64,000 bases of DNA from Bacillus safensis (GCA_030159235.1 BSBG01000001.1:541461-605460), one strand, 5' to 3'; positions 55,646 through 63,698 are shown, counted from the stretch's first letter. The notes: a model not told the origin generated them from the sequence alone. Numbers and translations are program-made.

Positions 55646-57481
55646 CTATCTTGTCCGCGCTTGATATTTTCTTACGAGTACAAATAACGACCCGCCGAAT
55701 AAAAGAATATACACCCAAAGAAGAGAAGTATCTCCCGTTTTCGGGTTCAGCTGTCCAGACTCAGTTTTGGTTTGGTCATCTGATGGAGTAAATGTCATCT
55801 GCTCCGCACCCGTTTCCTCTGGTGCTAAATTCTCAAGTTGATTTGTTTGAGAATCTTGCTCATTTGGATTTTTAACAAATCCGATGTTCTCATCGTCTCC
55901 GATGACTGTTGAAATTCCGCTTCCCTCACCGAGAGCGATTCCTTTTGTGTCATAGACAAGATTGACATCGTACTGCTCATGATAGTTCGCAGCTGGAATA
56001 TCAATTTTTACGCGTGCAGCCTGAGCTCCACTTAAACTTTTTGCTTCATATTGAATGACGCGTGTATCTGCTTTTTGATCTGTTTTCGCGACAAGTGTCT
56101 CTTCAAACTTTCCACCTGTTCCTACTTGGAATGACGTGATAGCTGAGCTGTTTTTCACTGTATATGAAACGAAATGACGGCCATTTTTCACAACCAATGT
56201 CGCAGGACTCACGACGTAATCGTTCATGCGAGAGAGCTCATCCTTGTCTGCTTTCTTCATTGAGAATGGAAGCTTGTATACACCATCTTTTAGCTGAGCT
56301 GTCTCTTGATCTGCTCCGCCATTATTTGTTTCTGTTGGTGGTGTGTTTGGTTTTGGTGTTTCTGGTGTAGCTGGTGTTTCTTCCTCTACCACCTGCCCGT
56401 CCTTCACTGGAACGATACTCTTTGAATCAAATTGAAAACGAATATCGTAGGTTTGGGAATAGTTAGCGGCTGCTACTACAACATGTACTTTTCCTTTGAC
56501 CTCGTTTTTCAAATCAGCTACATCAAATGAAACCACTCTAGTGTTCTCCGCTTCATCCGTGCTGACTGTTTTCGTTTCTTGATAAGAACCGTCTTTCTCT
56601 GTTTTCAAAGAAGCTACAGACTTATCGTCCTTCACCGTAAAGGAGATGGTTTGTTTTCCATTTTTGACAGTTAAGGATGCAGGGTGTGAGAAGTAATCAC
56701 TCATTCGAGATGCCTCATCTGTATCCCCTTTTAGCACACTGTAATTGATTTGATATACGCCATCATTTAATTGACTTTGCGCGGAATCATCTGGTTTTGT
56801 CGTTTGATCGTCTGGCTTTGTGCCATTTTGGTCATCCGGCTTTGTTGTTTCGTTATCGTCTGGCTTTGTGCCATTTTGATCGTCCGGCTTTGTTTCGTTA
56901 TCGTCTGGCTTTGTGCCATTTTGATCATCCGGTTTTGGTTCGTTATCGTCTGGCTTTGTGCCATTTTGATCATCTGGTTTTGGTTCGTTATCGTCTGGCT
57001 CTGCAGGTGTAACGAGTGTGAGGCTGCTTTGATCGAATGCAAGCTGTACGTCATACGCTTCGTCATAAATAAAGCCGCCTAAATCCCAGTAAATTTTTAC
57101 CCAGCCGTTTAATTTTGCTGATAAGTCAGATACATCAAATTTGATCACACGTGTATTGGTTGTTTCATCCTCACTGACTGTTTCAGTGGTGACGAGAGCA
57201 CCATTTTGTTCAACCTTGAAGTCTGTAATTTCTTGGCTTTGCTTCAGTGTGACATAAGCTGTTGTCTTGCCATTTTCCACAATCAGCTTAGCTGGCTTTT
57301 CTGTATAGGTATCCATCATGGACGCTTCTGTGCTACCATCCTTTAAAATGGTGAATCCGACTGTGTATTCCCCATCAACGAATGATGCCGCTTGCGCTGT
57401 TCCTTGAGGAATCTGAAACGCAGTCAACAAACTGAATAAAACAAGCAGAATGGCTGCCTTTAGATGAAAAAGACGTTTCAA
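55646..57481 (-). CDS. Three-NEAT-domain wall-anchored haem protein (NPKTG)
   Basis: A 611-aa surface protein. Signal peptide (1-32), NEAT1 (about 34-155), an Asp/Pro-rich repeat linker (160-234), NEAT2 (237-356), NEAT3 (395-514), acidic spacer, sorting signal NPKTG (579-583), hydrophobic helix and basic tail. Each NEAT keeps the haem-ligand YxxxY motif: YDEAY (139), YSQTY (341) and YHEQY (500), so all three may bind haem. It should capture haem from host or environmental haemoproteins and pass it to IsdC and IsdE. TTG start behind AAGGAAG. Anchored by the SrtB of the operon. Confidence 0.9.
   Translation of the reverse strand: MKRLFHLKAAILLVLFSLLTAFQIPQGTAQAASFVDGEYTVGFTILKDGSTEASMMDTYTEKPAKLIVENGKTTAYVTLKQSQEITDFKVEQNGALVTTETVSEDETTNTRVIKFDVSDLSAKLNGWVKIYWDLGGFIYDEAYDVQLAFDQSSLTLVTPAEPDDNEPKPDDQNGTKPDDNEPKPDDQNGTKPDDNETKPDDQNGTKPDDNETTKPDDQNGTKPDDQTTKPDDSAQSQLNDGVYQINYSVLKGDTDEASRMSDYFSHPASLTVKNGKQTISFTVKDDKSVASLKTEKDGSYQETKTVSTDEAENTRVVSFDVADLKNEVKGKVHVVVAAANYSQTYDIRFQFDSKSIVPVKDGQVVEEETPATPETPKPNTPPTETNNGGADQETAQLKDGVYKLPFSMKKADKDELSRMNDYVVSPATLVVKNGRHFVSYTVKNSSAITSFQVGTGGKFEETLVAKTDQKADTRVIQYEAKSLSGAQAARVKIDIPAANYHEQYDVNLVYDTKGIALGEGSGISTVIGDDENIGFVKNPNEQDSQTNQLENLAPEETGAEQMTFTPSDDQTKTESGQLNPKTGDTSLLWVYILLFGGSLFVLVRKYQARTR
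56797..57000 (-). repeat. Tandem coding repeat in NEAT protein linker
   Basis: Degenerate repeats encoding KPDDNE(P/T) and KPDDQNGT units, about four to five double units of some 45-48 bases. They form an acidic, extended stalk between NEAT1 and NEAT2. The near-identity of DNA units makes length variation by slippage likely. Confidence 0.85.
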
Positions 57482-57500
57482 ATGGTGACACTTCCTTCCG

Positions 57501-58160
57501 TTAATGCTTGATGATCCACTTTCTTGCTAAAAACCCGCCTGAACATAAGACAAGCACAAGGAGCCATCCCATCTGGCTTGTATCACCAGTTTGAGGATTT
57601 TCTTCTTGTTTCGAAGTAGATGTATCAGCTTTTTTTGTTGTTGATTCTTTTGATGGCTGCTGACTTTCTGCTGCACCCGTTGATTTGTTTGCACTGTTAG
57701 ACGAAAGCGATTTAATGCTGCTTTCATCGAATTTCAGCTGAATGGTGTAATCATGATCATAATCAGCAGATTTTACAGTGACATGAATTTTTGACTTGAT
57801 TGGTTTAGACAAGCTTTGAGCTTGGAACTGAACGAGTCTTGTATTGGCTTTTTTATTCGTTGAGAGAACAGTTGTGTCGACATAGCCGCCATTTCCAGGC
57901 ACTTTAAATTCCGTTACCCAGCTGCTATTTTTAATCGTCATTTGCACAGTCAGTTTCCCATTTTTTGCAATCACTTTTGCTGGCTTCAGCCAGTAGTCAT
58001 TTGCCATTGATACCGCATTTCCTTCAGCTTTCAGCACAGTATAATTGACGGAGTATGTACCATCCTTTAACGTGGCAGCCTGTGCGTTTGAAAAAGGCAG
58101 TATAAGTGCCAGTAAAAAAGCGGCCATGAAGGCTGGAAGTCTCATCCATTTTTTCATCAA
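57501..58160 (-). CDS. isdC: IsdC-like wall-anchored NEAT protein (NPQTG)
   Basis: A 219-aa protein: signal peptide (1-29), one NEAT domain (31-150) with 3-10 helix VSMANDYW and haem motif YDHDY (134-138), a Ser/Thr/Lys linker, sorting signal NPQTG (188-192), hydrophobic helix and short basic tail. This is the layout of IsdC, the central wall haem relay and a SrtB substrate. GGGGAGG precedes TTG (58160) and ATG (58157); either may be used. 17 bases separate it from the haemophore gene. Confidence 0.93.
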   Translation of the reverse strand: MMKKWMRLPAFMAAFLLALILPFSNAQAATLKDGTYSVNYTVLKAEGNAVSMANDYWLKPAKVIAKNGKLTVQMTIKNSSWVTEFKVPGNGGYVDTTVLSTNKKANTRLVQFQAQSLSKPIKSKIHVTVKSADYDHDYTIQLKFDESSIKSLSSNSANKSTGAAESQQPSKESTTKKADTSTSKQEENPQTGDTSQMGWLLVLVLCSGGFLARKWIIKH

Positions 58161-58177
58161 GCGAATTTCCTCCCCTT

Positions 58178-58636
58178 CTATTGAACAGATGCCGCATCAA
58201 ACTTGAGGCGAATATCGTAATTGCCTGTATATCCGATGACCGGTACAGTCACACTCACTTTTGCAGGTAAGACCTCAGTCAGGCTGTTCACATTGAATTC
58301 TACCGTTCTCTTATTCGCAGCTGTATTGGTACTGATCACCTTCGCATCTGTGTAGACACCTTGATCAAGAGTTTTAAAGCTTGTGATCCAAGAGCTATTG
58401 TTTAACGTGACTTGCGCTTTGATTTTTCCATCCTTTACGACAAGCTTGGCTGGTTTTTCAAAATACGTATTCGCTGTTGAAGTCGAATCGCTATCTGCCT
58501 TCCATACTACGTATTGCGCTGAATACTGACCATCTGCTAAACCAGCTGCTGAAGCAGAGCTAACAGGGGCTAACGCGAATAATAGAACAAAACTAAAGAA
58601 TAATAATACGTGTGATGTTGAACGAATGGCTTTCAT
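58178..58636 (-). CDS. Secreted single-NEAT haemophore (IsdX1-like)
   Basis: A 152-aa protein: signal peptide (1-31), one NEAT domain (33-150) with TSTANTYF lip helix and haem motif YTGNY (136-140), and no sorting signal, so it is released. This resembles B. anthracis IsdX1, which takes haem from haemoglobin and hands it to IsdC. First gene of the operon, with AGGAGG before the ATG and two Fur boxes upstream. Confidence 0.9.
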   Translation of the reverse strand: MKAIRSTSHVLLFFSFVLLFALAPVSSASAAGLADGQYSAQYVVWKADSDSTSTANTYFEKPAKLVVKDGKIKAQVTLNNSSWITSFKTLDQGVYTDAKVISTNTAANKRTVEFNVNSLTEVLPAKVSVTVPVIGYTGNYDIRLKFDAASVQ

Positions 58637-58657
58637 GTGAACCCTCCTAAATGATAT

Positions 58658-58672
58658 TGATAATTATTCTCA
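58658..58672. promoter_or_regulatory. Fur box, proximal
   Basis: TGATAATTATTCTCA matches the 7-1-7 Fur consensus TGATAATNATTATCA with one mismatch. It lies about 20 bases upstream of the haemophore start. Confidence 0.85.
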
Positions 58673-58727
58673 ATAGATAATAAAAAAAATAACCTTCATA
58701 AGTGCAAGATGCACTTATAGATGATTA

Positions 58728-58742
58728 TGATAATCATTATCA
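58728..58742. promoter_or_regulatory. Fur box, distal, perfect 7-1-7
   Basis: TGATAATCATTATCA is a perfect 7-1-7 palindrome; the surrounding GATTATGATAATCATTATCA extends it. Together with the proximal box it predicts tight iron repression of the operon. Confidence 0.92.
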
Positions 58743-58969
58743 TTTGAGTTGAAAAAATAAATCTTTGCTTCCTAAAAGTCAAAGATGTCTGCTTCTGAAT
58801 GATGAAATGATACGTGTTTTAGGTCATCTGTCCCATTCATAATACCATGGCATAACCTCCATTCCATTACAGGGAAAAGAACCCTCTTCTCCTTGATATT
58901 ATATAATGGATGCATTTATTGTCAACATCATTTTTCATACTATTGTCTTAGTTTTCTGGAAAATCACAC

Positions 58970-59010
58970 AAAAAAATTTCGATCAGACATGCTGATCGAA
59001 ATTTTTTTTA
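58970..59010. terminator. Terminator after HxlR gene
   Basis: AAAATTTCGATCAG and CTGATCGAAATTTT arms around ACATG with A- and T-runs on both sides. It closes the minus-strand HxlR gene. Confidence 0.88.
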
Positions 59011-59025
59011 GAAGAGCATCCTCCT

Positions 59026-59337
59026 CTATTTTGCTGTTTCACGTTCTAAAGACCAAGCATACATTTCACGAATAATCGGTTCAATTTTCTTCCCTTGCAC
59101 CGTTAATTCGTATTCAATCCGCACTGGAATGTCGGGATATACATTTTTCTCAACAAGTCCTTCAGCTTCTAAATCCTTCAGCCTTTCTGATAATAATCGT
59201 CCGCTGATGTTCATTTCATTTTCAAGCTGACAAAAACGCTTGGGCCCTGTCAGAAGCTGATTGATGATGAGAATGACCCACTTCTTGCCTAAAATCTCCA
59301 TGGCATCTGTAATTGGACAGCCATCTACTTGAGCCAT
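59026..59337 (-). CDS. HxlR/DUF24-family regulator with N-terminal Cys7
   Basis: A 103-aa winged-helix regulator: GCPITDAMEILGKKWVILII, LLTGPKRFCQLE and ISGRLLSERLKDLEAEGLVEKNVYPDIPVRIEYELT. It has the conserved Cys7, equivalent to the redox-sensing cysteine of YodB and CatR, which sense quinones and electrophiles by thiol modification. It diverges from the VOC-GCHII-RibD genes and likely represses them. Palindromes in the intergenic region are candidate operators. Confidence 0.88.
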   Translation of the reverse strand: MAQVDGCPITDAMEILGKKWVILIINQLLTGPKRFCQLENEMNISGRLLSERLKDLEAEGLVEKNVYPDIPVRIEYELTVQGKKIEPIIREMYAWSLERETAK

Positions 59338-59423
59338 ATCTTACTCCCTCCTGCTTTTCTCTCTTTTTTTCATTATAACACAATTAATTACTTGAAATAA
59401 GTTACTAACTATTATATAGTTTA

Positions 59424-59438
59424 GTTACTAAAAGTAAC
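59424..59438. promoter_or_regulatory. Candidate HxlR operator
   Basis: GTTACT-AAA-AGTAAC is a perfect dyad midway between the divergent genes. A related GTTACTAAC half-site and an ACTAACTAT/ATAGTTTAGT dyad lie at about 59401-59425. Binding is inferred. Confidence 0.55.
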
Positions 59439-59513
59439 AAGCTATTCATTTTTATAGATTTTCAAAAACATTTAAACATGCCGATGCATATATCATGAAG
59501 GAGATGACCGAGA

Positions 59514-60368
59514 TTGAATACAATAGAGCAGCTAAGATTGGGTGTCACTGAATTACATGTGTCCAGCTTTAATCGTTCTTTACCTTTTTATACAGACATT
59601 TTAGGATTTTCTATTTTAGAAAAGACAGATTCTACGGTAACACTTGGCAGCAATGCAAAGGAACCGATTCTGTTATTAAAAGAAGATGCACAGCTCAAGG
59701 AGAAGCCTGATCACGAGCCAGGACTTTATCATTTTGCAGTTTTATTACCTACCAGAAAAAACCTGGGCACATGGCTGGCACATGTGATCAAAAAAGGCTA
59801 TCCTTTAATTGGAGGAAGCGATCATCTTTTCAGTGAAGCCATTTATTTAAGTGATCCTGATGGCATTGGCGTAGAAGTTTATGCTGATCGCCCTGAGGAC
59901 GTTTGGGTAGGCGAACATGGAGAACTGAAAGGTGGCGGAAATGCACCGCTTGATGGAGATGGACTCCTGAAAGAAGCCGCTGATACCACATGGGAAGGAC
60001 TCCCTGCTGGCACAGTGATGGGGCACTTGCATTTCCATCTCAACCCAGAAGAAGCCGAACCCTTTTATGTCAATACGCTCGGTTTTCATATCCGAATGGC
60101 TCCACCAGCAAGCGTATTTATTGCCGCTGGTGTGTACCACCACCACCTTGCCTTTAATGCATGGGGACGCGGACGAAAGGGAGCCATTGATCCACGTTTT
60201 TCAGGAATTAGAAGCTATACACTGGTTTTCCCAAAAGAAGCAGACAGACAATCCGCTATTGAACGTCTGACAAAAGCAGGCACTCAAGTCAACACGTTAG
60301 GAAATAATAACGAATTTGTTGATCCATTTGGCGTTCTCGTTCGTTTACAGATTGAAGAAACAGACTAA
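59514..60368 (+). CDS. CatE-like two-module VOC dioxygenase
   Basis: A 284-aa protein with two VOC repeats. Module 1: LGVTELHVSSFNRSLPFYTDILGF to YLSDPDGIGVEVYADRPEDVW. Module 2: VMGHLHFHLNPEEAEPFYVNTLGF with YHHHLAFNAWGRG. The layout and the HHH motif match catechol-2,3-dioxygenase CatE/YfiE of B. subtilis. The final DPFGVLVRL lacks the usual Glu, so the metal site needs checking. TTG start at 59514 with GGAG about ten bases upstream. It heads an operon with a GTP cyclohydrolase II and RibD and diverges from a quinone-sensor-type regulator. Confidence 0.83.
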   Translation: MNTIEQLRLGVTELHVSSFNRSLPFYTDILGFSILEKTDSTVTLGSNAKEPILLLKEDAQLKEKPDHEPGLYHFAVLLPTRKNLGTWLAHVIKKGYPLIGGSDHLFSEAIYLSDPDGIGVEVYADRPEDVWVGEHGELKGGGNAPLDGDGLLKEAADTTWEGLPAGTVMGHLHFHLNPEEAEPFYVNTLGFHIRMAPPASVFIAAGVYHHHLAFNAWGRGRKGAIDPRFSGIRSYTLVFPKEADRQSAIERLTKAGTQVNTLGNNNEFVDPFGVLVRLQIEETD

Positions 60369-60384
60369 AAAGAAGGTGCAGAAT

Positions 60385-61146
60385 ATGGACAAACACACAG
60401 AGCTTAAAATAGACATTTTAAAAGATAAAATTAAACGCGTACAGCAAGAAGACGGGTATATATATATCACTGGACCCATTAAACTACCAGTGAATTTAGA
60501 CGGCAGAACGGTCATATTCAACTGGTATTCATGGTTAAAAGACGATGGGAAAGAGCCTTTGTCAGATGAAGCTTTAATTGAAAGCCTCTCATCCCGCCAG
60601 CTTGCCGATCATCAGCAGTCAAGCGTTCTTGTGTATGGGGATTTCGAACACGCGGACGAAGCGCTTATCCGCATGCATTCTATTTGCCACACTGGTGATA
60701 TTTTCGGAAGCAAACGCTGCGACTGCGGATTCCAATTGAAGCAGTCTATGCGTATGATTGAGGACAATGGAGCAGGAGCCCTGTTTTACTTAGCCAATCA
60801 TGAAGGCCGCGGCATTGGTCTTTTCACTAAAGCCATGGCTTATATTCTTCAAGAAAACGGCTATGATACAGTAGAAGCGAACGAAGCACTTGGTTTTGAA
60901 GATGACACACGTCAATACGGAGAAGCCATTGCCGTTCTTCAAACACTTCGTACAAAGCCGGTCAGACTCATTACCAATAATCCGAAAAAGACAGATGCGA
61001 TCAGCCATGCAGGCCTAGCTCTTTCTGGACGCATTCCGCTTTGGGGAGATGTCTCTGAATTTAATGAAAAGTACTTGCAGACAAAAATTAACCGCTCAGG
61101 TCACATGAAGGCGGAGCAAGAGGTGCGTACGATTGCCACATCATGA
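60385..61146 (+). CDS. Stand-alone GTP cyclohydrolase II (RibA-like)
   Basis: A 253-aa protein. The C-terminal two-thirds is GTP cyclohydrolase II: zinc ligands Cys101, Cys112, Cys114 in HSICHTGDIFGSKRCDCG, YLANHEGRGIGL, GYDTVEANEALGF and RLITNNPKK. The first ~85 residues are not a DHBP synthase (RibB) domain, so it differs from the bifunctional RibBA of the main rib operon. It would convert GTP to the diaminopyrimidine precursor used for riboflavin, deazaflavin or azapteridine compounds. ATG at 60385, 17 bases after the VOC gene; its end overlaps ribD. Confidence 0.88.
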   Translation: MDKHTELKIDILKDKIKRVQQEDGYIYITGPIKLPVNLDGRTVIFNWYSWLKDDGKEPLSDEALIESLSSRQLADHQQSSVLVYGDFEHADEALIRMHSICHTGDIFGSKRCDCGFQLKQSMRMIEDNGAGALFYLANHEGRGIGLFTKAMAYILQENGYDTVEANEALGFEDDTRQYGEAIAVLQTLRTKPVRLITNNPKKTDAISHAGLALSGRIPLWGDVSEFNEKYLQTKINRSGHMKAEQEVRTIATS

Positions 61147-62224
61147 GCGATACATGCAGCTAGCCCTTGAAAATGCGCGGGCAATGAAAGGTCAGACATC
61201 TCCGAACCCGCTCGTTGGGGCTGTGATTGTGCGAGAGAATGAAATTGTTGGTGTCGGTACTCACATGAAAGCTGGTGAACCGCATGCTGAAATTCATGCA
61301 CTCAACATGGCTGGAGACAAGGCAAAAGGAGCCACCATTTATGTGACCCTTGAGCCTTGTTCCCACCATGGCCGTACAGGCCCTTGCGCGGAAGCACTTG
61401 TAAAAGCCGGCGTCGAAACCGTTGTCGTGGCAGCACTCGATCCGAATCCGCTTGTCGCTGGACGCGGGATTGCCATTTTACAAGACGCAGGCATCAAAGT
61501 CATCACAGGCGTACTTGAACAGGACTCTATTCTAATGAATGAAGTGTTTAACCACTTTATTACGAAAAAAACGCCTTTCGTGACGCTCAAAGCGGGCATT
61601 ACATTAGATGGGAAAATTGCTTCTGCTACATCTGACAGCAAGTGGATTACATCTGAGACATCCCGTTATGATGCTCACCATATCCGCAGTATCAATGATG
61701 CCATTTTGGTCGGTGCTCAAACCGTCATTCACGACGACCCTTCATTAACTGCGCGGATTCCAAATGGGCACCACCCTATTCGAATTGTCTTAGACTCTAA
61801 GCTTTCAATTCCGCTTACGGCAAAGGTCGTTACGGATCAGGTGGCACCTACATGGATCTTTACAACAAAACAAGCCGATGAGGACAAACAAGCCGCTTTA
61901 GAAGCAGCTGGCGTCCGTGTCTTTATAACAGATAGCGACACGCGGGTGCCCCTTCATGAAGTGCTTCAAGTACTGGGAGAAAAAAATGTCTCCTCCCTCA
62001 TGATTGAAGGCGGCGGTCAGATTAACGCCTCCTTTTTAGAACAGCAGCTTGTAGATAAATTGGTCATTTATATGGCGCCTAAACTGATTGGCGGACGACT
62101 TTCCCCTTCCTTTTTCGGAGGTGAAGGCATACGCCTCATGAGTGATGCCATCGAACTGGATCAACTCGCAGTGGAACCGCTTGGGAAAGATATTAAGATT
62201 ACGGGCTATCCCGTTTATCAATAA
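61133..62224 (+). CDS. ribD: RibD, pyrimidine deaminase/reductase (second-locus copy)
   Basis: A 363-aa bifunctional enzyme. Deaminase domain: GEPHAEIHAL and EPCSHHGRTGPCAEAL zinc motifs, SPNPLVGAV. Reductase domain: FVTLKAGITLDGKIA, DAILVGAQTVIHDDP, SLMIEGGGQINASFL. It acts on the GTP cyclohydrolase II product to give 5-amino-6-ribitylaminouracil phosphate. TTG at 61133 overlaps the GCHII gene by 14 bases. The usual ribE, ribAB and ribH genes are not beside it, so this is not the standard ribDEAHT operon. Confidence 0.92.
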   Translation: MPHHERYMQLALENARAMKGQTSPNPLVGAVIVRENEIVGVGTHMKAGEPHAEIHALNMAGDKAKGATIYVTLEPCSHHGRTGPCAEALVKAGVETVVVAALDPNPLVAGRGIAILQDAGIKVITGVLEQDSILMNEVFNHFITKKTPFVTLKAGITLDGKIASATSDSKWITSETSRYDAHHIRSINDAILVGAQTVIHDDPSLTARIPNGHHPIRIVLDSKLSIPLTAKVVTDQVAPTWIFTTKQADEDKQAALEAAGVRVFITDSDTRVPLHEVLQVLGEKNVSSLMIEGGGQINASFLEQQLVDKLVIYMAPKLIGGRLSPSFFGGEGIRLMSDAIELDQLAVEPLGKDIKITGYPVYQ

Positions 62225-62225
62225 A

Positions 62226-62262
62226 CAAAAAAAGGTTGTAGATGTCGATCTACAACCTTTTT
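62226..62262 (+). terminator. Terminator of the VOC-GCHII-RibD operon
   Basis: AAAGGTTGTAGAT and ATCTACAACCTTT arms around GTCG, with A-run before and T-run after. Confidence 0.92.
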
Positions 62263-62290
62263 TCTCATCATTTATTTTGAGGTGATTAAT

Positions 62291-62716
62291 TTGAAAGTAA
62301 AAGGAATAAACCATCTGTTATTTTCTGTTTCAGATTTAGAGGCATCTATTGATTTTTACACAAAAATATTTGATGCTACATTGTTAGCAAAGGGACGAAC
62401 GACAGCTTACTTCGATTTGAACGGACTATGGCTTGCCCTCAATGTAGAAAAGGATATTCCTCGCCAAGATATCCATCACTCATACACACACATCGCTTTT
62501 TCGATTGATGAAGAGGATATAGATCACATGTACAACAAACTAAAAAATTTGAACGTCAACATATTACGAGGCCGTCCAAGAGATGAAAAGGATCGTCAGT
62601 CGATCTACTTTACGGACCCTGATGGACATAAATTCGAATTTCATACTGGAACGCTAAAAAATCGAATGGAGTATTATAAGCAAGAGAAAACCCACATGGA
62701 ATTTTTTGATAAATGA
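62291..62716 (+). CDS. fosB: Metallothiol transferase FosB (fosfomycin resistance)
   Basis: A 141-aa VOC-fold enzyme that adds bacillithiol (or cysteine) to fosfomycin with a divalent metal. Metal ligands fit: His8 (GINHLLF), His67 (SYTHIAF), Glu116 (HKFEFHTG). YFDLNGLWLALN and RPRDEKDRQSIYFTDPDGHK are close to known FosB sequences. TTG at 62291 has GAGGTG six bases upstream; the frame opens at GTG 62282. It has its own start after the upstream terminator. Confidence 0.93.
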   Translation: MKVKGINHLLFSVSDLEASIDFYTKIFDATLLAKGRTTAYFDLNGLWLALNVEKDIPRQDIHHSYTHIAFSIDEEDIDHMYNKLKNLNVNILRGRPRDEKDRQSIYFTDPDGHKFEFHTGTLKNRMEYYKQEKTHMEFFDK

Positions 62717-62860
62717 TGAAAGAATGCGAGGAAAAACCAAAGTGCTATTCGTCATTTAATAGAAAGAATGGTAAAATATACACAGAAATGTGTAGCAATA
62801 GATAGTCCTTCCCCCCTTCTATACTAAAGGTGTTTTTATGCCGAGAAAGGAGGGGTCAGT

Positions 62861-63016
62861 TTGGGAACAAAACTTGTGCGTTCACGCGTTGAAAGACGTA
62901 AGAACAAAAAGAAAGAAGCTTGTACCTGCAAGTACAAGCTTTGGTTTCTTATCTTAAATTTAATCCGAACTCTAGTCCAGTTCATATCATGGATGATAGA
63001 TAAGAGACCGTTCTGA
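62861..63016 (+). CDS. Possible small basic membrane peptide, 51 aa
   Basis: A TTG at 62861 with AAAGGAGG at about seven-base spacing opens a 51-aa frame: a very basic first half (RSRVERRKNKKKEACTCKYK) and a hydrophobic second half (LWFLILNLIRTLVQFISWMI) ending DKRPF. A perfect 10-bp hairpin (62916-62925/62932-62941) lies inside and could instead be a terminator for fosB. Family not recognised; the call rests on the ribosome-binding site and composition. Confidence 0.42.
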   Translation: MGTKLVRSRVERRKNKKKEACTCKYKLWFLILNLIRTLVQFISWMIDKRPF

Positions 63017-63169
63017 AATAACCCTTAAAATGATAATGAAAAATAAAGTGGCACCTTCATTACCTCTAGTCAAGGTAATACTGGTTCTATCTCGTTTCTG
63101 TTTTTTGGAGGGCTGCTTTATTTTTCTTATATTGTTTCAGTATATTCATCACATGATAAATTTATACAT

Positions 63170-63305
63170 AGAAAAAGCACACGGTAGTCAGCCGAGTGCT
63201 CAAATTAAATTTCTTTTCAATTATGTGGTGACGTTCAAGAAATTCACCTTGAAGCTCTCGTGCTTCAGTTTGAAAACTAGTTCAACTTAGTCCGAGTTGA
63301 ACAAA
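63170..63305 (-). ncRNA. Candidate structured RNA
   Basis: Read on the minus strand: GTTCAACT/AGTTGAAC hairpin, GAAGC/GCTTC hairpin, an overlapping TTCAAG/CTTGAA pairing, then AGCAC.CGG/CCG.GTGCT followed by TTTTTC like a terminator. Several stems in 135 bases with a terminator-like end suggest a small RNA or an antisense RNA. No family recognised. Confidence 0.35.
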
Positions 63306-63675
63306 AACTTGTGCAATTATATGTTACCATAAATATCAATTTGTTACCATAGATAAGCATACTTTTTTAACCTTAATGTGTAAAAAATCTCTAAGAGTTT
63401 GTGCTGAATTTATTTTTTATTCATGCACAATGATTAAAATGAATGATCCAGCTTTTATGTTGTGCACTGAATCAAATAAACTGAACCAACATTCTATATT
63501 CTTAAAAATATGATGTACTTTCCCTCTATGCCCTCCTATCTTCTATTGGCAACTGTATGACCTTGTTTATCTAAATCAAATAGAATCAGTATATTAAAAT
63601 ACTGATTCCTTCTATTGCATTCATCTATTTAAATCCAAAACAACCTTTATTCAATCCGTGAAACTTGTCGTAAAA

Positions 63676-63691
63676 TGTTTCATGTGAAACA
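63676..63691. promoter_or_regulatory. parS-like site (ParB/Spo0J binding)
   Basis: TGTTTCATGTGAAACA differs from the parS consensus TGTTNCACGTGAAACA by one central base. B. subtilis has parS sites in this origin-proximal left-arm region, which supports the call. Confidence 0.6.
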
Positions 63692-63698
63692 TTGATCG

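Larger units (their letters stand above)
58637..59025. promoter_or_regulatory. Fur-controlled promoter region of the haem operon
   Basis: About 390 bases containing two Fur boxes, a 9-bp inverted repeat ATAAGTGCA/TGCACTTAT between them (58698-58718) and a terminator near the right end. No further gene is supported. Confidence 0.75.
63017..63698. other. Mostly gene-free 680-bp region
   Basis: No convincing protein gene. An ORF at 63030-63290 lacks a ribosome-binding site. It contains a hairpin-rich stretch (63170-63305), AT-rich sequence and a parS-like 16-mer (63676-63691). Confidence 0.5.

Noticed and set aside
56767-57082. Long overlapping ORFs on both strands around the KPDD repeat
   Set aside because: Artefacts of the tandem repeat, which keeps all frames open; only the NEAT-protein frame fits the flanking domains.
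63030-63290. 86-aa plus-strand ORF
   Set aside because: No ribosome-binding site before its start; it spans the hairpin-rich region and has no recognisable domain.
63017-63675. Type I toxin-antitoxin locus
   Set aside because: The hairpins suggested it, but no small hydrophobic toxin ORF with a ribosome-binding site is present on either strand.
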